Source: Phycisphaerales bacterium
GTDB lineage: Bacteria; Planctomycetota; Phycisphaerae; Phycisphaerales; JAGLTS01
DNA: 39,413 bases
Direction of reading: 5' to 3'
Assembly (NCBI GenBank): GCA_023135165.1
Contig: JAGLTS010000054.1
Coordinates: 1 to 39,413, forward strand
Shown: piece by piece, positions 33,032 through 39,413 of the stretch
Layout of the letters: the number at the start of each line of letters is the position of its first letter
Position numbering within the stretch: the first letter of the stretch is position 1
Program-made: the position numbers and the translations under genes
Notes under the pieces: generated by a model
Database searches by the model: none
The model's input: the letters and a program-made list of their open reading frames with translations, nothing else
What the model was told of the DNA's origin: nothing

Positions 33032-35842
33032 CTACAGCGTGCGCTTCACCTTCACGGTTCGGTAGCATTCCAAAATGTCACCTTCCTTGATGTCGTCGTA
33101 TCCGGCGATCTTCATGCCGCACTCCTGGCCGGACTTGACTTCCTTGGCGTCATCCTTGAATCGCTTGAGTTGTTCAAGCAGTCGGTCATCCTCGATGATG
33201 ATGTCGCTTCGAGTCACGCGGATGCTCGCGTTCAGCTCGATGGATCCGTCCGTGACATAGCAGCCGGCGATGACGCCGACCTTGGACACCTTGAAGACCT
33301 GCCGGACCTCGGCGTGCCCGAGGACATCCTGCCTCAGTTCCGGATCGAGCAGACCTTCCGCCGCCTTCTTGATGTCCTCTTCGATGTCGTAGATGACCTG
33401 GTAGGTTCGGATCTCGACACGCTTCTGCTCGGCCGCCTGCCGCGCCTGCGAGGAAGCGATGACGTTGAAGCCGATGATGACGGCCCGGGAGGCCTCGGCG
33501 AGGATGACATCGCTCTCGTTGATGCCGCCCACCGCTGCGTGAAGCACGCGGACGCGCACCTCGTCGGTGCTGATCCTCTCGACGATCTCGGTGACGACAT
33601 CCACGCTGCCCTGCACGTCGGCTTTGATGACGATGAGCAGTTCCTTGAGCCCGCCTTCCTGAAGCTGGCTGAAGAGGTTGTCGAGCGTCACCTTCGGGCG
33701 GGCGAGTTCGATCTCCCGCTCCTGGCTTCGACGCTGTTCCGCCGCCTGCTGCGCCTTCTTGAGCGACTTGACGATGTAGAACTTGTCACCCGCATCGGGC
33801 AACTCATCCAGACCGGAGATCTGCACGGGTGTGGCGGGGCCTGTCGTCTTGATCCGCTCGGCGCGGTCGTTGGCGATGTCGCGTATGCGCCCGAACCCGC
33901 GTCCAGCCACGATGAAGTCGCCGACCGCCAGATTGCCATCTTGGACGAGCAGGTTCGCCGTCGGACCTCGTCCTTCCTCGTACTTGGATTCGATGACGAC
34001 GCCGCGAGCCGATCCGCCGAAGTCAGCTGTGAGTTCCAGCAGTTCAGCCTGGAAGTCGATCGTGTCGAGAAGCTCCTGGATCCCCTCGTTCTTGACGGCG
34101 CTCGTTCGGATGACCTCCGTGCTACCGCCCCAGTCCACGGGATTCAGGTCATTCTCGGCGAGTTGGCCGAGGATTCGCTGGATATTCGCATCCGTCGCTT
34201 CGGGCTTGTCGATCTTGTTGAGCGCGACGATGATCGGGACTTCGGCCGCCGCTGCGTGGTTGATCGACTCGACGGTCTGCGGCATGACGCCGTCATCCGC
34301 GGCAACGACGAGCACGACAAGGTCCGTCATGTGCGCCCCGCGCGCCCGCATTGCCGTGAAGGCTTCGTGTCCGGGCGTGTCGAGGAAGACGATCTGCTTC
34401 TCGGCGTCGCCCGCGTTGACCGCCACGCGGAAGGAGCTGGTGGCCTGTGTGATGCCTCCGGCTTCGTGCTCCGCGACGTTCGCGTGCCGAATCCGGTCCA
34501 GCAGCGATGTCTTGCCGTGGTCCACGTGGCCGAGGATCGTGACGACCGGCGCCCGGGGGCGCTCGTCAGTCATCTCTCGCTTCTCGAACTCTTCAGCGAC
34601 GGCTTCGACCGCTGTCTTGCGTTCCTCCGCGATGAGTTCGATGTCCCATTCGATCAGGATTTCCTGGGCCTGCTCGACCTCGATGCCGGAGTTGACCGTG
34701 GTCATCACGCCCTGCATGAAGAGCTTCTTGATGATGTCGGCCGCTTTGACGCCTGTCGCGGCGCTGAGGTCCTTGATCGTGAAGGGCGCCTGGATGTGAA
34801 CCTCGCCGCCTGTCTGGGCCGCGGTCTGCGGTCGATCGAACGCCCCTTCCTGACGTTTGGCCTCGCGTCGGCGTTTCCGGAAGAACCCGCCTGCTCTTGT
34901 GAGGCGTGCTTCCCGCTCCCTCAGATCCTGCTCTCGCCACTTGCCGCGATCCACGCCGGCGCCTGCGCCAGCACCCGCGCCAGCGCCGCCGCCTCGCTTG
35001 CCGTCGCCTGCTCGCGGCGCCGCGCCGCGCCGCTTCGTGCGGCTGTGTCTTGGGCTGCCTTGGCCCGACCCCGATGCGGGGGCGCCCTGGCCTCGTGACG
35101 GTGGACCCGATTGGTAGTCCGGACCTCCGCCCGGCGCTGCGCGACGTGGGGCCGGTGCGCGCACTCGATCCGGCTGCTCGATTCGCACGATGCGCGGGCC
35201 CATCAGCTTCGCTGGTTTCGTCTCTTCGAGTTGTGGGCCGGCCGGGGCTATGTCGGTGGGACGGCGTGGGACGTTCTTTTCAGGTTCCGGCGTGCCACCA
35301 GGCTCGCCAGGTGCGATGCCGGCTTCCGCCTCGGGCATTGTCGGCGTGATCGCGTCCTCCCCGCTCGGCGCAGGTTCATCGTTTGTGTCGGGCGAACTCG
35401 CAACGGCGCGCGTCGTTGCCGCCACGTCGTCCATCTCGGGGACAGGCTCAGCAGTTGTCTCAGCCACGGGCACGGCTTCAGCAGGCGTCTCCGTCGCCGC
35501 CGTCGTCGCCGCACCGTCATCCGTCACGCCGGTCTCCGTGACGACAGGCTCTTTGGGCTCCTCAGCCTTCACCACAGTCTGGGTCGCTGTCTTCCGGACG
35601 GCCTTCTTCGCGCGGGCCTTCGGTTCAATCTTGACCTGTGGAGCGGTCTCGACCGCTGTGGCGGTGTGGCCGGTCTCCGCACTCCCAAACCACTGATGGA
35701 ATGTCTCTTCCAGGCCGAGGGAGACCGTCGACATGTGATTCGTGATGTTGGGAACATCCTCGGCTTCGCATTTGCGCAGGATGTCCTTGGACGCGACGCC
35801 AAGCTCCTTCGCGATCTGGAAGACACGTTTGGCCTTCGCCAA
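33032..35842 (-). CDS. infB: Translation initiation factor IF-2
   Basis: IF-2 is the GTPase that brings fMet-tRNA to the 30S subunit and promotes subunit joining. The 936-aa protein has an IF2_N module (VFQIAKELGVASKDILRKC), a long low-complexity linker (Ala/Pro/Glu, then Gly/Arg, with an AGAGAGAGAG run), a second IF2_N-like segment (IKDLSAATGVKAADIIKKLFM), and the G domain: GHVDHGKTS near residue 438, DTPGHEAF and NKID. C-terminal beta-barrel and C2 parts end in KVKRTL. The switch region reads EAGGITQATSSF instead of the common EAGGITQHIGAY. The start codon is TTG with a strong AAGGAG 6 nt upstream. It follows nusA by 84 nt. Confidence 0.96.
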   Translation of the reverse strand: MAKAKRVFQIAKELGVASKDILRKCEAEDVPNITNHMSTVSLGLEETFHQWFGSAETGHTATAVETAPQVKIEPKARAKKAVRKTATQTVVKAEEPKEPVVTETGVTDDGAATTAATETPAEAVPVAETTAEPVPEMDDVAATTRAVASSPDTNDEPAPSGEDAITPTMPEAEAGIAPGEPGGTPEPEKNVPRRPTDIAPAGPQLEETKPAKLMGPRIVRIEQPDRVRAPAPRRAAPGGGPDYQSGPPSRGQGAPASGSGQGSPRHSRTKRRGAAPRAGDGKRGGGAGAGAGAGAGVDRGKWREQDLREREARLTRAGGFFRKRRREAKRQEGAFDRPQTAAQTGGEVHIQAPFTIKDLSAATGVKAADIIKKLFMQGVMTTVNSGIEVEQAQEILIEWDIELIAEERKTAVEAVAEEFEKREMTDERPRAPVVTILGHVDHGKTSLLDRIRHANVAEHEAGGITQATSSFRVAVNAGDAEKQIVFLDTPGHEAFTAMRARGAHMTDLVVLVVAADDGVMPQTVESINHAAAAEVPIIVALNKIDKPEATDANIQRILGQLAENDLNPVDWGGSTEVIRTSAVKNEGIQELLDTIDFQAELLELTADFGGSARGVVIESKYEEGRGPTANLLVQDGNLAVGDFIVAGRGFGRIRDIANDRAERIKTTGPATPVQISGLDELPDAGDKFYIVKSLKKAQQAAEQRRSQEREIELARPKVTLDNLFSQLQEGGLKELLIVIKADVQGSVDVVTEIVERISTDEVRVRVLHAAVGGINESDVILAEASRAVIIGFNVIASSQARQAAEQKRVEIRTYQVIYDIEEDIKKAAEGLLDPELRQDVLGHAEVRQVFKVSKVGVIAGCYVTDGSIELNASIRVTRSDIIIEDDRLLEQLKRFKDDAKEVKSGQECGMKIAGYDDIKEGDILECYRTVKVKRTL

Positions 35843-35926
35843 GGTCAGCTCCTTTTCCGCAACTCATCCGAGCCCGCTTCAGGCCCGTGTTCCGTCATCG
35901 CCTGCCGGCCTCCCGGCGAGGTCCAG

Positions 35927-37441
35927 TCACGCATCATCGTCGGCGCCATCGCCCGACGAGGCGCTCTCACCCATGACCGCGGTGGTCTTCTCGTCATCCG
36001 CATCGTCCGCCTCGGTCTGCTCCGCCGGCGACTCATCTGATTCACCGGCGGGCTTCTCCGGCGGGGCCTCACCCAGGATCGCCGCCGCCCTCGCATCGTC
36101 CGAGTGCTCTGTCGCCGACTCGTGCTGGTCCCCGGCCGGCGCTTCCAACGGAAGTCCGCCGAGAATCGCAGCAGCCTGCGCATCACCGGCCGCATCCGCA
36201 CCGACATCGAGGACTCGGCTCGCCGATTCCTCTTCCGCCAGTCGTTGCTGATCGGCTTCTTCCTTCTCGATCTGCATCTGCTCGGCGACCAGCCTGCCCT
36301 TCTCCGTGGCTCGCTCGACCATCTCCTGGGCGACCGCCTCGTCGATTTCCAACTCATCCACGAGCACATTCGCGCCAACCTCTTCGATGTCGAAGACGGA
36401 CACCATGCCGAGCGCCGCCAGGCGGTCCAGCATCTCCTCCGCGACACCCTCGATCGGCAGCATCGTCTCTTCGAGGACTTCCAGACCCTTGGCGAACTCG
36501 GCGGGCGTGAGGATGTCCACATCCCAGCCAGTCAGCCGGGCGGCCAGACGCACGTTCTGGCCTCGCTTGCCGATCGCAAGGCTGAGTTGATCCTCATGTA
36601 CGACGACCGTCGCCCTGCCAAGCTCGAAGCAGAGGTTGACTTCCGACACCTCGGCTGGCTTGAGCGAGTTCTGGATGAGGATCTGGCTGGACTCGTTCCA
36701 CCGCACGATGTCGATCTTCTCGCCGCCCAGTTCGTCGACGATGTTGCGGATTCGACTGCCCCGCATGCCGACGCACGCGCCCACGGCGTCAACCTTCGAG
36801 TCGATCGACGAGACCGCGAGCTTCGTGCGGTATCCCGCCTCGCGCGCCATCGCCTTGATCTCGATCACACGCTCGGCAACTTCGGGCACCTCGACCTCGA
36901 AGAGCCGGCGAATGAAGTCCGGGTGGCTGCGCGACAAGACGATCTTCACGTGGTTGCTCTGCTCTCGCACATCGAGGATCAGACACCGCACGCGATCGCC
37001 GGGCAGGAACTGCTCGCCCGGGATTTGCTCGCTACGAGGCATGAAGCCTTCCGCTCGGCCGATTTGCACGATCATCGCCCCGCCCTCGTAGCGTTGCGAG
37101 ATGCCCGTTTCGATCTCACCGATGCGCTTGGAAAACTCCTCGAGAAGCGATGCTCGCTCGCCCTCGCGGAACTTCTGAATCATCACCTGCTTGGCGGTCT
37201 GCGCGGCGATTCTGCCAAGCGCCTCAGGCTCGATCTCGACCTTTTCACCGTCGAGGTGGATCACCATCTCGCCGCTGAAGCGGTCCATCGTGCATGTGAA
37301 CTCGCTGGTGTCCGGAGCGTCGAAGTACTTCCGCGCCGCGGACACCATCGCAGCTTCGAGGTTCTCGATGAGCTGGTCACGATCGATGTGACGCTCGCGT
37401 GCGATGTTGTCCAGGATGCGAAGCATTTCAGGACCGTTCAT
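35927..37441 (-). CDS. nusA: Transcription termination/antitermination factor NusA
   Basis: NusA binds RNA polymerase and nascent RNA in pausing, termination and antitermination. The 504-aa protein has the N-terminal domain (ILDNIARERHIDRDQLIENLEAAMVSAARKYF), an S1 domain (GAMIVQIGRAEGFMPRSEQ ... DRVRCLILDVREQSNHVKIVLSR), KH1 (GACVGMRGSRIRNIVDELGGEKIDIVRW) and KH2 (QLSLAIGKRGQNVRLAARLTGW). A helical AR-like segment follows, then an acidic tail in which an AAAILGG/AAAILGE motif recurs about every 36 residues. ATG 37441 has AGAGG 7 nt upstream; TTG 37447 is the outer open-frame start. It is the first gene of the operon. rimP, its usual upstream neighbour, is missing. Confidence 0.96.
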   Translation of the reverse strand: MNGPEMLRILDNIARERHIDRDQLIENLEAAMVSAARKYFDAPDTSEFTCTMDRFSGEMVIHLDGEKVEIEPEALGRIAAQTAKQVMIQKFREGERASLLEEFSKRIGEIETGISQRYEGGAMIVQIGRAEGFMPRSEQIPGEQFLPGDRVRCLILDVREQSNHVKIVLSRSHPDFIRRLFEVEVPEVAERVIEIKAMAREAGYRTKLAVSSIDSKVDAVGACVGMRGSRIRNIVDELGGEKIDIVRWNESSQILIQNSLKPAEVSEVNLCFELGRATVVVHEDQLSLAIGKRGQNVRLAARLTGWDVDILTPAEFAKGLEVLEETMLPIEGVAEEMLDRLAALGMVSVFDIEEVGANVLVDELEIDEAVAQEMVERATEKGRLVAEQMQIEKEEADQQRLAEEESASRVLDVGADAAGDAQAAAILGGLPLEAPAGDQHESATEHSDDARAAAILGEAPPEKPAGESDESPAEQTEADDADDEKTTAVMGESASSGDGADDDA

Positions 37442-37519
37442 CGTCAAACCTCTCTTCAGTCAGCTCCACTCGTCCACGTGCCGCCGATCGGCACGCATCC
37501 AGTCCTCCGGAAACAACAT

Positions 37520-37547
37520 GGCCACGTCGCATGCGCACAACGTGGCC
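37520..37547 (-). promoter_or_regulatory. Stem-loop in the nusA leader
   Basis: GGCCACGT and ACGTGGCC pair over 8 bp around a 12-nt loop, about 80 nt before the nusA ATG. Together with the hairpin at 37598-37615 it structures the long leader. NusA autoregulates its own operon in other bacteria, so a control element is plausible but not shown. Confidence 0.45.
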
Positions 37548-37597
37548 GTCCATGCCGAGTCCCGTCCCGGAGGCGGGCGCCCGGCTGAATCCGCAGG

Positions 37598-37615
37598 TGT
37601 AGGATCCTTCCTACA
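37598..37615 (-). promoter_or_regulatory. Second hairpin in the nusA leader
   Basis: TGTAGGA and TCCTACA form a perfect 7-bp stem with a 4-nt loop (the stem-loop reads almost the same on both strands). No U-tract follows on the minus strand, so it is not a standard terminator. The 616-nt gap between nusA and the next gene (37442-38057) holds this hairpin, the stem-loop at 37520 and the promoter at 37772, and no convincing ORF. Confidence 0.45.
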
Positions 37616-37771
37616 TCATGGCTGACACCCTCCGAATCGAGGATCGACAGCCTCGCGGATCCATACGGCCTCCACGATGGATGGTCTCAACCAACATGTG
37701 CACCTGCACGGTCCATCGCGATATCCTTACATACGACAGGCGGTAGCCCCACCCGTCTGGGTCAGCCCTGT

Positions 37772-37801
37772 AGAATAAGGTCCCACGGCCACCCATGTCA
37801 A
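37772..37801 (-). promoter_or_regulatory. Sigma70-type promoter of the nusA operon
   Basis: On the minus strand a consensus TTGACA (37801-37796) is followed after 18 nt by TATTCT (37777-37772). Transcription would start near 37765, giving a leader of about 325 nt before the nusA ATG at 37441. Confidence 0.55.
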
Positions 37802-38057
37802 TCCTGGCATGCTGGGCGATCCGTCGTCCCGTGTCCATTGGGGCGCTGGGTGCATCGGACGATCAGCGAAAGGTCGTGAGCTTGACCGCCCGAGAACCAT
37901 GCGATTTGCCCTCACGCCTGGACACTGCGGCGGGCTGATCGCTCGACCACTCGCAGCCCAGGAGGTAGCGGCTCCGTCGTCGAGACGAGGCCTTGATGCC
38001 GGGCTGAGCCGGCTCCCGGCCCATCACCGCTCGCTGCCCGTTGGGAACGCCAGAGCA

Positions 38058-38663
38058 TCACTCGCCGGCCCGAAGGAGGAGGCGGAAGAGGTGCCAGTGC
38101 TTGTGCGCTCCGAGAGCGGTCGGTCCGTCGTGCTCGACTTCCTCATCGCGCAGTCGCTCCAGGCCGGTGATGAGGCGGTCCACATCGCCCCGGGACAGGT
38201 AGGTCGTGTCGCCCGCCTTGTCGGTGCAAGCCCACTCATCGCGGTCGCCGAAGAGTATGAGGGCCAAAAGCCCATCCGCTGCCATCGACCGCCGCATCTT
38301 CCACCATGTCGTCTCGAAGTGCTGCGGCGGGCAGAACGGAATCGAGAACGACGAGTGGATCAGGTCGTACGTTCCGTCGAAGGGGAACGACTCGAAGGCA
38401 CAGCACAGCGCGTTGAGCCGATCAGCCAGACCGGCCCGGCGCGCCGCGGCGAGCGTCCGCTGAACGGCTTCGGGATGGAAGTCGATCGCGGTGACGGTCA
38501 GGCCGTGCCTGAGCATGGCGATCACGTCGTGTCCGACGCCGCAGCCGAGTTCGAGTGCCGTGCCGTCGTGAGGCGTGTGCTGGAGCGCCTGGAGGAGGTT
38601 CTCGCGCGGCGCACGATCCATCGTCGCGTCGAAGTACTCGATCCACTCATCATCGCGGGCCAT
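38058..38663 (-). CDS. Class I SAM-dependent methyltransferase
   Basis: This 201-aa soluble protein has the Rossmann methyltransferase motifs: TALELGCGVGHDVIAMLRHG (SAM-binding motif I), VTAIDFHPEAVQRTLAAARRAG (acidic end of strand 2), TYDLIHSSFSIPFCPP (motif IV region) and LALILFGDRDEW. It resembles the TehB/thiopurine-type methyltransferase branch; the substrate is unknown. The start is ATG 38663 with GGAG 7 nt upstream (MARDDEWIEYFDATM); the frame is open seven codons further. The 72 nt between it and the P5C dehydrogenase gene upstream suggest possible cotranscription. Confidence 0.85.
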   Translation of the reverse strand: MARDDEWIEYFDATMDRAPRENLLQALQHTPHDGTALELGCGVGHDVIAMLRHGLTVTAIDFHPEAVQRTLAAARRAGLADRLNALCCAFESFPFDGTYDLIHSSFSIPFCPPQHFETTWWKMRRSMAADGLLALILFGDRDEWACTDKAGDTTYLSRGDVDRLITGLERLRDEEVEHDGPTALGAHKHWHLFRLLLRAGE

Positions 38664-38735
38664 GGCTGATCTCCGCAATGGCACGGTTCCGCAGCGGACC
38701 GGGGTCGTCAGACCCGCTCGGAACGGACCGCTGCG

Positions 38736-39413
38736 TCAGGCCTCTTCCATGAACGGGTACCGGTACTCCGTGGGCGGATCGAACGTCTCCTTGATCGTGC
38801 GGGGACTTGCCCAGCGGATCAGATTCAAGAAGCTCCCCGCCTTGTCGTTCGTGCCGCTCGCCCGCGCGCCGCCGAACGGCTGCTGGCCGACCACCGCGCC
38901 CGTCGGCTTGTCGTTGATGTAGAAGTTCCCCGCAGCGAAGCGCAGGCCTTCCATCGCCGCCATGACCGCCTTGCGATCGTCAGCAAAGACCGCGCCGGTC
39001 AGCGCGTAGGGTGACGTCTCATCACAGAGCTTGATCGCCTGCTCGAACTCGTTGTCTGGGTACACATGCAACGTCAGGATCGGCCCGAAGATCTCCTCAG
39101 CCATCGACCTGTACTTCGGATCGCTCGCCTCGATGATCGAGGGCTGCACGAAGTAGCCGATCGACGGGTCGCACTCGCCGCCGACGATGATCTTGGCATC
39201 GGCGCTCTTCTTGGCGTGATCGAGATAGTCCTTGCAGTTCTCAAGCGACGCCTTGTCGATGACCGCAGCCATGAAGTTCTGGAAGTCGCGCGGGTCGCCC
39301 ATCGTGATACCGCGTACTTCACCGATCAGGTCATCTCGGATCTTGTCCCAGATGCTCTGCGGGATGTATGCGCGCGAGGCGGCGGAGCACTTCTGTCCCT
39401 GATACTCGAACGC
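38736..39413 (-). CDS. 1-pyrroline-5-carboxylate dehydrogenase, 3' part
   Basis: The 225 C-terminal residues of a P5C dehydrogenase (RocA/PruA-type ALDH) are visible; the gene's 5' end lies beyond position 39413. The enzyme oxidises glutamate semialdehyde to glutamate in proline catabolism. The catalytic Cys is in the first visible segment, FEYQGQKCSAASRAYIPQS. 'EIFGPILTLHVYPD', 'TGAVFADDR', 'GNFYINDKPTGAVVGQQPFGGARASGTNDKAG' and LIRWASPRTIKETF are characteristic of the P5CDH group rather than of general ALDHs. The partner proline dehydrogenase is not in the window. It is unrelated in subfamily to the two ALDH genes near 11-13 kb. Confidence 0.92.
   Translation of the reverse strand, partial: AFEYQGQKCSAASRAYIPQSIWDKIRDDLIGEVRGITMGDPRDFQNFMAAVIDKASLENCKDYLDHAKKSADAKIIVGGECDPSIGYFVQPSIIEASDPKYRSMAEEIFGPILTLHVYPDNEFEQAIKLCDETSPYALTGAVFADDRKAVMAAMEGLRFAAGNFYINDKPTGAVVGQQPFGGARASGTNDKAGSFLNLIRWASPRTIKETFDPPTEYRYPFMEEA

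Noticed and set aside
32585-35098. Plus-strand frame of 837 aa opposite infB
   Set aside because: It mirrors the IF-2 coding frame; His/Asp/Leu-rich translation with no recognisable domain.
37442-37560. Short minus-strand reading frame before nusA (MLFPEDW...) as leader peptide
   Set aside because: It is only 19 codons, has a weak start context and no attenuator arrangement around it.
36104-37588. Plus-strand frame of 494 aa opposite nusA
   Set aside because: Antisense shadow of NusA, which has clear S1 and KH motifs on the other strand.
37809-38669. Plus-strand frame of 286 aa
   Set aside because: It overlaps the methyltransferase gene on the opposite strand, which has SAM motifs and a ribosome-binding site.

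Overview
The window looks like chromosomal DNA of a high-GC planctomycete, probably of the Phycisphaerae/Phycisphaerales type. The grounds are a pair of planctomycete-style pseudopilins ([20 protein letters not shown] leader helix), lineage-typical hypotheticals, strong GC3 bias that produces long antisense ORFs, and frequent starts that sit directly behind a -10-like box. No rRNA, tRNA, CRISPR array, transposase or phage gene was seen. The taxonomic call is an inference from gene style, not from a marker search.

Left part (1-10.9 kb, + strand): an unrecognised protein; a UMF1-type MFS transporter ending in a perfect intrinsic terminator; a WecA/MraY-like glycan-phosphate transferase overlapping by 4 nt with an O-antigen-ligase-like membrane protein with a C-terminal TPR part (surface polysaccharide); a GNAT acetyltransferase; two tandem pseudopilins behind near-copies of one promoter; RibF (FMN/FAD synthesis); and a DHH-family NrnA-like phosphoesterase.

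10.9-14.6 kb (- strand): deoC followed by a full-length ALDH and a short, non-catalytic ALDH half. Together they look like a split ALDH16 working with deoxyribose-phosphate aldolase on acetaldehyde. A stand-alone glycogen-binding (AMPK/CBM48-like) E-set protein lies upstream.

14.7-19.6 kb (+ strand): a large lipoprotein, then a ParA-type ATPase fused at its C-terminus to a glycogen-binding E-set domain, overlapped by a 506-aa unknown partner gene. The ParA/partner pair is one of the two most unusual loci in the window. 19.6-24.4 kb: an inverted pair of 27-nt repeats, an ArsR-methyltransferase fusion and a TPR lipoprotein (-), then a LigD-phosphoesterase-like protein, a small conserved protein and asparagine synthetase (+).

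24.5-27.2 kb: a single 829-aa protein, visibly more A+T-rich than its neighbours. A degenerate ribokinase/PfkB-like half is joined to a MoxR-like AAA+ ATPase, and palindromic REP-like repeats follow it. It looks like an acquired single-gene module of unknown, possibly conflict-related, role.

27.2-37.8 kb (- strand): a seven-gene operon nusA-infB-DUF503-rbfA-(degenerate HhH-GPD protein)-(1164-aa TPR lipoprotein)-yebC. It starts from a TTGACA promoter with a leader of about 325 nt carrying stem-loops; rimP is not in front of nusA. 38.0-39.4 kb (-): a SAM methyltransferase and the 3' part of a 1-pyrroline-5-carboxylate dehydrogenase gene that runs off the window.
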